This document shows, piece after piece, positions 54,597 through 63,682 of a stretch of 64,000 nucleotides of DNA (position 1 is the stretch's first letter; every line of letters begins with the position of its first letter). The notes under the pieces were generated by a model that saw only the letters and a program-made list of their open reading frames with translations, was not told the origin of the DNA and did no database searches. Position numbers and translations under genes: made by a program. Source of the DNA: Desulfurispira natronophila (lineage in GTDB: Bacteria > Chrysiogenota > Chrysiogenetes > Chrysiogenales > Chrysiogenaceae); the NCBI RefSeq assembly GCF_014203025.1, contig NZ_JACHID010000001.1:124001-188000 (forward strand). Direction: 5' to 3'.

Positions 54597-56331
54597 TAAG
54601 CAAAAAAAGAAGCAGCTGGAAGAGAAAGTCAAGGTGCTGGATCGGGTGTTGACGAAAGATCCCAAATCCCGACTCTTTGTTCCCCTGGCTGTGGCCTGCC
54701 TTGACCTGGACCGTCCAAGTGAAGCGGAAGAGTACTGTCGTCAGGGTTTAAAGGTTTATCCTGATTATTACCAGGCGTATACAGTGCTGGCCTTGGCTTT
54801 GATTCGTCAAAATCGCAACGAGGAAGCCCAAAGTGCGCTTTTGAAGACGGTTAATAATACCAGGGGCAATGTTAAGGCTATTCGACTCCTTTCTTCGCTT
54901 TATGAGGAAGAGGGGGATATGACTCAGGCTATCACTTACCTTAAACAAATACTTCCCTATTGCTCCGCTGATGATCGAGAAAAAATAGAAGAAAAAATCT
55001 ATCTGCTCAGCGAAGCCCAGCGCGATCAGAGTGTCAGCAATTCCAACGCTATCGATGAGGCCCTGGAGTTCATTGAAGGTAGCGGAGAGTCTTCAAGTGC
55101 CTCAGTGCCCTCTGGTTTTACTCCGGTTTCAGCTGAGTCAACTTTAGAAGCTGATGATGAAGGAGATACACTCTCTGCAGTATCCACCTTTGATGATGCG
55201 GAGCCCGCTGGAGATTCATCATTGCTTGAGGTAGATGGCGATGATGAAGAAGATAGCTTTAAATCTCAGGATATTCCTGAGGCAGCTCAAAGCGAATCTT
55301 TTGAGAATATCAACCGGGAGCTTAGCGAAGAGGAGTTGGAGCGTCGAGAGCAGGAAGGGCTGCAGCGGGGTGAAGCGCTGGATGCCGAAGAGCAGGGAGA
55401 GGATTTCGCCTCTGCCTTTGGTATGGATGCGCTTATGGGCGATATGGATGAGCCTGTTGCAGAAGAAGAGCCACCTAGTGATGACGAGCTTGATGATCTG
55501 CTGGCCGATGAAGTGACGGATGAAACCGAAGCGCAAGATCTGCCAGATGGTGATGTTGAGTCAGCTGCTGGAAGCTTGGAAACAGAAGTGTTTGATGAGA
55601 GCGAAAGTGCAGACGATCAGACGCAAAGGGAAGAAGCCTCTGAGGCCATTGACGACGAAGAGGAACTGCTGGAGCAGGAAGTTGAGGCTGAAGAAGAACC
55701 GGAAGTTTCTGAAGATGTGTCGACTGATGAAGAATCGCCCCTGGAAGATGGCTTAGAAGATGAGCCACTCAGTCACGAACACGAATCAGAAAAAGATACT
55801 GAGGAGAAGCTTTCCCAGGCGGACAAGCCTGATGAGTTAACCTCAAAATCTGTTGAAGACGAAATAAGTCAGTATCTGTCCATACCTGACGACATATGGG
55901 ATAGTTCATTAGAGGCTGTTGCTGAAGATCTGGACGATATTATTGATCTTGGCAATGAGGTTTTGGATGTAAAGGACATTAAGGCCAATGAGCACGCCTA
56001 CCTTGACTATGCTCCACACGAGCCATCATCAAGTTCGCTCGAACCCCATAAAGATGCAGAAAAAGATGAAATAAGTTCCACCATAGTTATTGATGGGACG
56101 GAGTATCTGGCAACGGCCACACTAGCTCAACTCTTTATGAAACAGGGCTTTCCGGAGAAGGCGCTCCAGGTTTATGAGCATCTTGATAGTGAAGGCTATA
56201 GGGAGGAGATAGCAAAGGCGCGGGATGTTATTCGTAAAAATGAAGAAGACATGCAGCGCTATGATCTCCACCGCTCCCTCGAAGCTATTACTTCCTTTAA
56301 AAAGAAGCTTGAACACTATCAAAGGGATTGA
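54589..56331 (+). CDS. TPR protein with a long acidic central region, in the aro operon
   Basis: 580 aa from the GTG at 54589 (GAGGAG just upstream, 8-nt overlap with aroB). Residues 1-145 hold TPR-like repeats (AVACLDLDRPSEAEEYCRQG, YQAYTVLALALIRQNRNEEA, LLSSLYEEEGDMTQAITYLK). Residues about 150-490 are extremely rich in Glu, Asp and Ser and probably disordered. The C-terminal 85 residues fold again, with a last TPR-like pair (ATLAQLFMKQGFPEKALQVY). No signal peptide or membrane segment. Function unknown; the setting between aroB and aroQ may be only transcriptional. FimV-like or scaffold roles are possible but unsupported. Confidence 0.8.
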   Translation: MSDKQKKKQLEEKVKVLDRVLTKDPKSRLFVPLAVACLDLDRPSEAEEYCRQGLKVYPDYYQAYTVLALALIRQNRNEEAQSALLKTVNNTRGNVKAIRLLSSLYEEEGDMTQAITYLKQILPYCSADDREKIEEKIYLLSEAQRDQSVSNSNAIDEALEFIEGSGESSSASVPSGFTPVSAESTLEADDEGDTLSAVSTFDDAEPAGDSSLLEVDGDDEEDSFKSQDIPEAAQSESFENINRELSEEELERREQEGLQRGEALDAEEQGEDFASAFGMDALMGDMDEPVAEEEPPSDDELDDLLADEVTDETEAQDLPDGDVESAAGSLETEVFDESESADDQTQREEASEAIDDEEELLEQEVEAEEEPEVSEDVSTDEESPLEDGLEDEPLSHEHESEKDTEEKLSQADKPDELTSKSVEDEISQYLSIPDDIWDSSLEAVAEDLDDIIDLGNEVLDVKDIKANEHAYLDYAPHEPSSSSLEPHKDAEKDEISSTIVIDGTEYLATATLAQLFMKQGFPEKALQVYEHLDSEGYREEIAKARDVIRKNEEDMQRYDLHRSLEAITSFKKKLEHYQRD

Positions 56332-56333
56332 CT

Positions 56334-56780
56334 ATGCGTTTTGCAGTTATACAAGGTCCAAATCTCAATATGTTAGGTGTGCGAGAGCCTGAGGTTTACG
56401 GGGCACTTCGGCTTGAGGAAATACAGCAAAAACTGGATAAGGCTGTAGCAGATCTTTATCCTGCCACGGATATCAAACACTTTCAAAGTAACCATGAGGG
56501 TCAAATAATAGACTTTATCCATGGAATACATCAGCGTTGCGATGCGATTATTATAAATCCTGGAGGTCTGACTCACACGTCTGTATCGCTGCGAGATGCA
56601 CTGGCGAGTGTAGCCATGCCTTTTGTCGAGGTCCACCTTTCAAATGTCTTTTCACGCGAATCCTTTCGGCACCACTCGTACTTGAGCGATCAAGCAATGG
56701 CTGTCATTAGTGGTGCCGGTTGGAGAGGTTACTTATACGCTCTGGATTTGCTTTATCGGCAGTGCTCAGTAGAGGCGTAA
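56334..56780 (+). CDS. aroQ: Type II 3-dehydroquinate dehydratase
   Basis: 148 aa, standard for the dodecameric type II enzyme. Motifs: IQGPNLNMLGVREPEVYG with the catalytic Tyr, FQSNHEGQIIDFIH, NPGGLTHTSVSLRDAL, and FVEVHLSNVFSRESFRHHSY with the catalytic His. Start at ATG 56334, just after the TPR gene stop, with AAAGGGA. Its last 15 nt overlap the convergent panE gene. Confidence 0.97.
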   Translation: MRFAVIQGPNLNMLGVREPEVYGALRLEEIQQKLDKAVADLYPATDIKHFQSNHEGQIIDFIHGIHQRCDAIIINPGGLTHTSVSLRDALASVAMPFVEVHLSNVFSRESFRHHSYLSDQAMAVISGAGWRGYLYALDLLYRQCSVEA

Positions 56781-57680
56781 GAGGCCATAAAGACTTTGTA
56801 GCCTTGGTGCTGGTACATTATGGCGGCGGGCAACTCTCAGGGCATTACCGACAATGGCATCTATTTCCATGGGTCTGCCATTTTCATAATCCAGTAGCAT
56901 GCTTGTTTTGTATGGGACCATGGCGTCAGTATTTTTCAACTGCTCTTCAATGAGAGACGATGGCAAGTCGTAACCTGTATGTGCCGCTATTGATACCACC
57001 TCTCCCATGATGGATTCTATAAGTTGGCGACACTCTGGGTCGTTCAGCATGGTTTTGGTGTCTGCCCCCCGTGCCAGAACTGAAACAGGATTAAACGCTG
57101 CGTTCCATGACAATTTTTTCCAGCAAGCCAACTGGACTTGATCAGATAATTCACACTCAACTCCACCTTTTTCAAATGACTGTGCCAACTGTTGTGCTCT
57201 GGAAGAAGTTCCCTTTGGATAATTTCCCATGGCAATTTTCCCATAGTCCTGGTGCAATACATTGCCAATGCTCTGGCGGCTGACACAGACAAAAGCAAGA
57301 ATGCGTATAAGTTCATGGTTGGGGAAAGCTTGAGAAAAAGGGTGCTCAATATCAATGCCATTTTGCAATAGTACTATGGTGGTGTGAGGGTTAAGGTAGG
57401 GTCGCACTACTTCAACAGTATCAATATGTGGCAGCACCTTGGTGGTAACGATGACATAGTCTGGTGTATGGCTGAGCGTCTGCCCTGGATTAATTACCTC
57501 ATATGGGAAAAAGTGGTAGGGTTTTTCGTTTAGGGATTCGATGTAAATGCCTGTATCCTGAAGTAGGTGTGTGTCGCCTGGGGTGACAAACGAGACCTGT
57601 GCGCCTCCCTGGTGCAGTTTGGATCCATAGTAGCACCCGATAGCACCGGCACCACAGACAAGAATACTGATGCGCTTCAT
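56766..57680 (-). CDS. panE: 2-dehydropantoate 2-reductase
   Basis: 304 aa. N-terminal NADP-binding GAGAIGCYYGSKLHQGG, then VLLQNGIDIEHPF, and the catalytic Lys and substrate Asn in CWKKLSWNAAFNPVSVLA; C-terminal EIDAIVGNALRVARRH. Pantothenate synthesis (ketopantoate to pantoate). The ATG at 57680 follows AAGGAAG. The final turn LQSLYGLLRLY ends inside aroQ on the other strand. Confidence 0.92.
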   Translation of the reverse strand: MKRISILVCGAGAIGCYYGSKLHQGGAQVSFVTPGDTHLLQDTGIYIESLNEKPYHFFPYEVINPGQTLSHTPDYVIVTTKVLPHIDTVEVVRPYLNPHTTIVLLQNGIDIEHPFSQAFPNHELIRILAFVCVSRQSIGNVLHQDYGKIAMGNYPKGTSSRAQQLAQSFEKGGVECELSDQVQLACWKKLSWNAAFNPVSVLARGADTKTMLNDPECRQLIESIMGEVVSIAAHTGYDLPSSLIEEQLKNTDAMVPYKTSMLLDYENGRPMEIDAIVGNALRVARRHNVPAPRLQSLYGLLRLY

Positions 57681-57741
57681 AATCACTTCCTTGGCAGTTT
57701 GTCTTGGAGTTTATGCAGGAAATTGGTTATCTGAGAATTAA

Positions 57742-57770
57742 ATAGTAACCTGAGCGGTGTAGCTTGTCAA
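57742..57770 (-). promoter_or_regulatory. Sigma70-type promoter of panE
   Basis: On the minus strand a perfect TTGACA (57765-57770) and TACTAT (57742-57747) are 17 bases apart, about 60 bases upstream of the panE ATG. Confidence 0.55.
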
Positions 57771-57974
57771 AAACCCTGGAGCCATGTATTGTGTAACAAA
57801 TTGGTCTGGACCACAAAGTAACTCTATTTGGATATTGCGCTTGATTTACTTTTGGTCTGGGTAATATAGTGAAACGGTAACAGTTATTTATTGTTTCATT
57901 ATTTTTATTTAAATTTGAAATATCGGTAACTATTTTTTTTGCAGGGATTTAGAAATTATCAATAAGGTTTTTAC

Positions 57975-60338
57975 TTGAAACATAACTGTAGTTGCTCAGG
58001 AACCGCTCTTTCCCCGGCACTGTTAGCCTCTGCAAAAGCAACTGGTGCTATGCTCATACTATTTGATGGAAATAGCGGTCAGTTGCTCTATCTTAGTCCT
58101 TCCGCTTGTGAGTTTTTTTGCGAGGAAGGATGCAGTCTGCAAGGGCATGCTTCAGTGACAAACCTTTTAAAACTAACATTCTTTCCTGATGTTTCCGGCT
58201 CTGACTTATGTGAGTATAGTATCGAAGCTCATCAAACTCCCTTAAGGCAAAAGGTGCAAATGACTTGTGCCAAGATAGAAGATAACTCCGATCTTGTAGT
58301 AGCTTCGTTGAAAGTTGATACCACATCTTCATGGCATGAGCGCTATGAGCAGATGCTTTACAGTGCAGGAGATGGGCTTTGGGAGTGGGATTTTACCACT
58401 AATCAAATTTTTATGTCACCCCGTTTTAAAGAAATTGCAGGATATGAAGAGCACGAGCTGCCTAACACTATGGCGGCCTGGCGCAGTATTCTTCATCCGT
58501 CTGAGCAAAAACGCATGATCGAACGCCTGCGAGGTTTCAGCAGTATTCCAGGGCGACAGTTTCAGCTGGTGCATAGATTGTTGAGCCGCAGTGGTGCCAG
58601 TAAGTGGTCACTCTTGCGTGGGCAGATACTTTCCGACAGGCATGGCACTTCCACCAAGGCCATTGCCTTTTTAACCGACATCGATGAGCAGCGTAAAATA
58701 GAAGACGAGTTGGATCAAGCTCGTACCTTGCTGTCGGATACTCAACTGCGTGCTCGGATGGGTAACTGGGAGCTGGACCTGAATTCCGATGCACTGTGGT
58801 GGTCCGACGAGATGTACCGCATTTTTGAAATTGATCCTGGTGAATTCGATGGGACACTGAACGGTTTCTTATCTTTTGTCAGTTTGTCGGAGCGCTCTGA
58901 TTTAAAGCGTTTGCTTTATCAAGCAGGTTCATTTGCCAGTAGAGTCACTGTCGAAGTACCAGGGCGAAACAACAAAACCATATCGCTGGAAGCCCAGGCG
59001 CGACATGACCAGGATGGGCGTCCTTTGCGATTAGTTGGTCTTGCCCAGGATATTACCTGGGAGCGTCAAGCCCAGCAGCAGATGAGCAAGTTGATCCGTG
59101 CTTTGGAACATGTTCCCAACTCTGTTGCCATTGCTAACCGTGAAGGAATCATAGAGTACGTAAATCCTTTTTTCTCTGACTTCACAGGCTACCATGAAGA
59201 TGAGGTGTTGGGGCAACAAGCAAATATCCTTAAGTCTGGCAAGCAGGATCGCGATTTTTATCGTCACCTTTGGCAGACGATTCTTGAAGGGAAGATATTT
59301 GAAGGCGAGATGATCAATCGACGAAAGGATGGTTCTCTCTACCTGGAGCAAAAATCTATAAGTCCTGTGTGGGATGAGCGAGGGCAGATTACCCACTTTG
59401 TTGCCATAGGCAGGGATATTACTGAGCAGAATCGCTTGAAAAGTGAGATTGAAGAAGCAAATCAAGCTTTAATGAAATTTAACGCTGAACTGCAGCAGCG
59501 AGTGGAAGAAGAGATTGGCAAGCGACGTCAGCAGGAACAGCTGGTTATGCAACAAGCCAGGCTCAGCGCCATGGGTGAAATGATGAGTTATGTGGCTCAC
59601 CATTGGCGTCAGCCATTGAATATTATTGGGTTGTTGGTTCAAAGCACTCGTGTTGCCTACGATACCGGTGAACTGGATGATGAATACTTGCAGGACACTT
59701 CGATTCGCATTATGGAACAAGTGTGGAAAATGTCTGATACGATAAATGTTTTTGCTGACTTTTCTCAGGAATCACATGACAAGGTCAGATTCGATTTGGT
59801 GCGTGCAATTGGTGAGACGTTTGCTCTAATTCACCATCAGTTTAAAGAGTTAGGTGTCGATATAGTTGGGATCCAGGGACCCCAAAAGACTCCCATGGTT
59901 GCTATCAATGCTCCTCACTGCGAGTTGCCTGTTAAATCATCACCTTATACTGTGCTTGGGTATCCCAATGAGTTTAAGCATGTCTTGTTAGGGATTTTCA
60001 ATAATGCCCGTGACGCAATTCTCAATCACTTTCAGCATACCAGCAAGACTGAAGCTAGCTCACAAACACTGGGAACCATTACGGTTCATGCGGATCACAC
60101 TGAAGAGTGTGTGTTGATAGAGGTTTTTGATAATGGTGGTGGAATACCAACCAGCATTTTCCCGCGCATCTTTGATCCGTATTTCACAACAAAAGAAGTT
60201 GGCAGGGGAACAGGAATAAGCCTTTATATGGCCAAGACTATAATAGAAAATCACATGAGCGGAACGCTGAATGCGCGTAATCACGGCGCTGGAGCCTGCT
60301 TTACGATTCGTCTGCCCCTGGCCCAACAGGAAATGTAA
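57975..60338 (+). CDS. Soluble multi-PAS sensor histidine kinase (first of a tandem pair)
   Basis: 787 aa, no membrane segment. A PAS-like N-terminal region rich in Cys (HNCSCSGTA; CEFFCEEGC), then three PAS domains (about 120-245, 250-355, 370-490; for example SVAIANREGIIEYVNPFFSD). A coiled coil leads to the kinase core with box YVAHHWRQPLNIIGLLVQ, GIFNNARDAI, FDNGGGIP and GTGISLYMAKTIIE. Start taken as TTG 57975 after AAGG; an ATG at 58050 is an alternative. 5 nt before the second kinase. No response regulator or target gene adjoins. Confidence 0.92.
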   Translation: MKHNCSCSGTALSPALLASAKATGAMLILFDGNSGQLLYLSPSACEFFCEEGCSLQGHASVTNLLKLTFFPDVSGSDLCEYSIEAHQTPLRQKVQMTCAKIEDNSDLVVASLKVDTTSSWHERYEQMLYSAGDGLWEWDFTTNQIFMSPRFKEIAGYEEHELPNTMAAWRSILHPSEQKRMIERLRGFSSIPGRQFQLVHRLLSRSGASKWSLLRGQILSDRHGTSTKAIAFLTDIDEQRKIEDELDQARTLLSDTQLRARMGNWELDLNSDALWWSDEMYRIFEIDPGEFDGTLNGFLSFVSLSERSDLKRLLYQAGSFASRVTVEVPGRNNKTISLEAQARHDQDGRPLRLVGLAQDITWERQAQQQMSKLIRALEHVPNSVAIANREGIIEYVNPFFSDFTGYHEDEVLGQQANILKSGKQDRDFYRHLWQTILEGKIFEGEMINRRKDGSLYLEQKSISPVWDERGQITHFVAIGRDITEQNRLKSEIEEANQALMKFNAELQQRVEEEIGKRRQQEQLVMQQARLSAMGEMMSYVAHHWRQPLNIIGLLVQSTRVAYDTGELDDEYLQDTSIRIMEQVWKMSDTINVFADFSQESHDKVRFDLVRAIGETFALIHHQFKELGVDIVGIQGPQKTPMVAINAPHCELPVKSSPYTVLGYPNEFKHVLLGIFNNARDAILNHFQHTSKTEASSQTLGTITVHADHTEECVLIEVFDNGGGIPTSIFPRIFDPYFTTKEVGRGTGISLYMAKTIIENHMSGTLNARNHGAGACFTIRLPLAQQEM

Positions 60339-60343
60339 TCACT

Positions 60344-62707
60344 ATGAGCCGGCTCCAACTTTTACATGCCATTCTTGATAACATCCCCTCTGCCACCCTT
60401 TGTTTTGATGCCGATGGGAGAGTTCTCTACTCCAATCACACTTTCCAGTCGCTTTGGGGTGTAGATATTGTGGAAGGCACTTCTCTTGATCAAAGCCTGG
60501 CATTGCTTGGCTCTCAGTTGAAAGAACCGAACCATCTGATCGAGCGACTGATAGGATATTTGACGAGTGCCGAGGGAGAAACCACACTTCTCAATGGAAC
60601 ACTGAGTCTTAAAAACGGCAAACAGCTGCACTATCGTCTGCAGCCCCTTGAGCACTCCGAAATCAATGGCTTTCTGTGGATTTTTGAAAATACTTCTGCT
60701 GCACCCTATCAGTCGACTTTAACTCACAGTCTGGAATATTTCTATTCGTTGATGGGTTCCATGAACGAATTAACATGTTTCTATACCCTGGATATATCTC
60801 AGCGCTTTGGGAGTATTTTTGGGCGCTGGAGCCGGACTATGCACATGGATGAAGCCCGTTATTTTGCAAGCAGCATATGGCAGGTATTTCCTCCTGAAAC
60901 GGCTCGTATTCACGAGAAAGCCAACATGATCGTACTTCAGGGTAAATCAATAAGCTTCGACTGGAGCGTTCACTGGGGCAATGAGTATCTTTGGTTCAGA
61001 TCTGTACACGCACCATTGCTCAATGACCAACATGAAGTAACCGGAATTTTTGGTTTTTCCGTTGATATAACGGCACAAAAAAAACTCGAAAAAGAGATGC
61101 GGTACCAGGCAGAGTATACCCGCAATATACTCAACTTTCAGGCAAATATGATCTTGGTAATAGATGAGTATACTATCAAGACCTGCAATCGGGCATTTCT
61201 TGATTTTTTTAAGTGCCATAATCTCGATGAATTTCAACAGAGCCATGGCAGCATAGGCTCCAAGTTTGTCAAGCAAGATGGTTATCTATCTGGTGACAGC
61301 TATCGCTGGCTAGATAAAATGCTGGAAAATCGCTCTCATGGATACGAAAGCAAAGTAATTCTTTACGACATACGCCGTGACGAAAATCGTTACTTTATGT
61401 TGGATTCACGCTTTCTGCCAGGGTCTGGGCGTGAAATCATAATAACCTTTACAGATATAACTGAACTACTTGAGTATCATCGGTTGCTTGAAGATCTCAA
61501 CAGCTATCTTGAAGCGCAGGTAGAAAAAAGAACTCATCGTTTACAGCGTACGAACAGTGAGTTGAGCAAGCGAGAGCAGCTTATCAGTGCAATTTTTGAT
61601 ACGTCCAATATTGGTATTGCCGTGGTTAACTCTAAAGGCGTCATTCAGCAGTGTAATGAGGCGTTTAGTCGCATTGCTGCCATGCCCATTGACGAACTTA
61701 TTGGACGTGGCATGGAACACCTGACACACGAAAATTTACGCGATAAAATACAGCATTGGTGTCAGCGTGCTTTGGAGGAAGCGGCGTTCCACATGCCTCG
61801 TGAGTGGACGCTACAACGCCATGACAACGCTACACTTAATCTCCTGGTCAGTATAGCGCCACTTTTAAACGATGATCCAGTTGCGTCTCACGTCATAACT
61901 ATATCTGATATTACCCAGCAACGCGCTATCGAAAATACTGCCAAGCATCAGGAGCAGATGCTTATACAACAGTCTAAGATGGCGGATATGGGAGAAATGA
62001 TAGGCGTTATAGCTCACCAGTGGACTCAGCCACTCAACACCATCGGACTGTTAGCCCAAAATCTTCAATTCTATCATCAGTCTGACACGTTGGAAGAGAA
62101 CAACCAGAGAGTGCATGAATCCCTTGAAAGCATAATGAACCAGGTGCGGTTTATGGCTGAAACTATCGATGATTTTCGAGATTTTCTGACTCCATCGAAA
62201 ACCAAGAAGCCTTTTGCCCTGGACCGGGCAGTAGAGTCCATCATCAAGCTTTTGCGTCCGCAATTTGAGCAGAGTGAAATTCAGGTTGAAACCCATTGGC
62301 CTTCACAGGGGACCCTTCTTCAGGGCTATGGTCTCCCCAATGAATTCAAGCAGGTGATCCTCAATATTTTGGTGAATGCTCGGGATGCTATTGTTAATCG
62401 GCGAGAGCAGAACCCTGGATCTAATCCACCTTCCCACATAACCATACGGCTAGAAAACAGCGAAGATCACTGTGAGTTGCTAATTGCTGACAGTGGCGGG
62501 GGTATTCCCGAAGAAATCATTGAGTCAATATTTGAACCGTATATGACGACTAAAGGAGAGCAAGGAACCGGAATTGGTCTTTATATGTCACGTGTTATTA
62601 TTGAGAAGCACATGGGTGGCAGCCTTAAGGTGAGCAATGAAAAAGAAGGAGCTAGCTTTGTTATATCGCTACCACTACATAGGAACCCGGCAGTTATAGG
62701 ACTTTAG
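60344..62707 (+). CDS. Soluble multi-PAS sensor histidine kinase (second of a tandem pair)
   Basis: 787 aa, no membrane segment. PAS domains at about 1-115, 130-245, 250-375 and 415-535 (for example AVVNSKGVIQQCNEAFSRIA). Kinase core with box VIAHQWTQPLNTIGLLAQN, where the usual Arg before QP is Thr; ILNILVNARDAIV, ADSGGGIP and GTGIGLYMSRVIIEKH. Same layout and length as the gene before it but the PAS parts are clearly different in sequence, so an old duplication or convergent build. The partner is unknown. Confidence 0.92.
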   Translation: MSRLQLLHAILDNIPSATLCFDADGRVLYSNHTFQSLWGVDIVEGTSLDQSLALLGSQLKEPNHLIERLIGYLTSAEGETTLLNGTLSLKNGKQLHYRLQPLEHSEINGFLWIFENTSAAPYQSTLTHSLEYFYSLMGSMNELTCFYTLDISQRFGSIFGRWSRTMHMDEARYFASSIWQVFPPETARIHEKANMIVLQGKSISFDWSVHWGNEYLWFRSVHAPLLNDQHEVTGIFGFSVDITAQKKLEKEMRYQAEYTRNILNFQANMILVIDEYTIKTCNRAFLDFFKCHNLDEFQQSHGSIGSKFVKQDGYLSGDSYRWLDKMLENRSHGYESKVILYDIRRDENRYFMLDSRFLPGSGREIIITFTDITELLEYHRLLEDLNSYLEAQVEKRTHRLQRTNSELSKREQLISAIFDTSNIGIAVVNSKGVIQQCNEAFSRIAAMPIDELIGRGMEHLTHENLRDKIQHWCQRALEEAAFHMPREWTLQRHDNATLNLLVSIAPLLNDDPVASHVITISDITQQRAIENTAKHQEQMLIQQSKMADMGEMIGVIAHQWTQPLNTIGLLAQNLQFYHQSDTLEENNQRVHESLESIMNQVRFMAETIDDFRDFLTPSKTKKPFALDRAVESIIKLLRPQFEQSEIQVETHWPSQGTLLQGYGLPNEFKQVILNILVNARDAIVNRREQNPGSNPPSHITIRLENSEDHCELLIADSGGGIPEEIIESIFEPYMTTKGEQGTGIGLYMSRVIIEKHMGGSLKVSNEKEGASFVISLPLHRNPAVIGL

Positions 62708-62876
62708 GGTACGCACAAGGCTTATAGAGAGTATGGCTTTTGGGAAGTTGAAATATTGAGCTTGCAAGCTAGGTAGTTACATGAATAAAGAAAAGTATGT
62801 ACTTTTATGAGAAGTTATTTTCTTTATATAAATAGACTCTTTTGAAGTGAGTTAGTCCTGGTGTGACAGGGAGAAG

Positions 62877-62960
62877 TGGTGCGAGAAGGGGGAGTCGAAC
62901 CCCCACGCCAAAGGCGCTAGATCCTAAGTCTAGTGCGTCTGCCAGTTCCGCCATTCTCGC
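62877..62960 (-). tRNA. tRNA-Leu (anticodon UAG)
   Basis: On the minus strand the acceptor stem GCGAGAA pairs with TTCTCGC, with an encoded ACCA at the 3' end (62877-62880). D-arm region GGCGGAACTGGCAGACGC, anticodon arm ctaga-CTTAGGA-tctag with anticodon TAG, a class II long variable arm (cgcctttggcg) and T arm GGGGGTTCGACTCCCCC. It reads CUA and probably other CUN leucine codons. Confidence 0.96.
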
Positions 62961-63304
62961 AATCTGTTTAGTTTTGTACTTTATATTAATTGACCTGTCA
63001 AGCGGACATATGACATTAACAAAGTACCGTAGCTTTCTGTCATGCGAAGTAGACCTTATAGTCTGCACCACATTCACCACCTTAATACTGCTTGGAGCCT
63101 TTTAAAGAAGAGGTCTAGGGAGTATTTGTTTGTTATTGCTTAGAAGGTTTGAACAGCAGCAACAGTGATGTAGAATATTTTGTGTATGTTGTTTTATCTG
63201 TGAAACATGTAAGATACGAAGCTCAGTTGTTTCAAGATACTGTTATCGGATACGTTCTCGTTATCGTTTGATAGCTAAAGGCCACTTTGCTTTCCTAAGC
63301 CTTA
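62961..63304. other. Intergenic region between tRNA-Leu and queD
   Basis: About 340 bases, AT-rich. Apart from the tRNA promoter (62973-63001) nothing was recognised; it would also hold the end of the ftsY-queD transcript, but no clear hairpin with T-run is visible. Confidence 0.4.
62973..63001 (-). promoter_or_regulatory. Promoter of tRNA-Leu
   Basis: On the minus strand a perfect TTGACA (62996-63001) and TACAAA (62973-62978) are separated by 17 bases; the tRNA 5' end is 12 bases further on. Confidence 0.7.
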
Positions 63305-63682
63305 TTATTCCCAGTAAGTAGCACTTGAGGTACTGGTTTCATAAACTTCCACCTTTCCGACCCAGGCGTTGTTTATCCCTTTCTCCAGCAGCATGCGGCT
63401 CGCTTCACCGTAGATGTAACGAGCGATGTTTTCTCCTGTAGGATTCCACTTGTCGAAAGGGGCGATGTCGTTGAGATATTTATGATCCAGATAGTCCATT
63501 ATGGTGCGCAAAATATTCTTTAGAATTTTAAAGTCAACCAGCATTTCGTTGTGCTGAAGCTCTTTACCTTGCACATAAAGGTTGACGACGTAGTTGTGGC
63601 CATGGATATTTTCACACTTGCCCTGATAGTTTCGTAAGTTGTGGGCACTGGCAAACTCTTCAGTTACCTTTAGCTCAAACAT
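63305..63682 (-). CDS. queD: 6-carboxy-5,6,7,8-tetrahydropterin synthase (QueD family)
   Basis: 125 aa. Zinc ligands His in EEFASAHNL and both His of the CENIHGHNY motif, which also holds the catalytic Cys; then MLVDFKILKNIL, LDHKYLND, NPTGENIARYI and VEVYETSTSSATY. It makes the precursor of preQ0 from dihydroneopterin triphosphate. Start at ATG 63682 with AGGAGAG; it overlaps the ftsY stop by 8 nt. Confidence 0.93.
   Translation of the reverse strand: MFELKVTEEFASAHNLRNYQGKCENIHGHNYVVNLYVQGKELQHNEMLVDFKILKNILRTIMDYLDHKYLNDIAPFDKWNPTGENIARYIYGEASRMLLEKGINNAWVGKVEVYETSTSSATYWE

Noticed and set aside
57975-62707. Exact recent duplication of the tandem PAS kinases
   Set aside because: Equal length is coincidental: the PAS portions differ in sequence and domain order, and only the kinase core is alike.
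62758-62770. Palindrome agcttgcaagct after the second PAS kinase gene, as a terminator
   Set aside because: No loop and no T-run, so not a convincing terminator.
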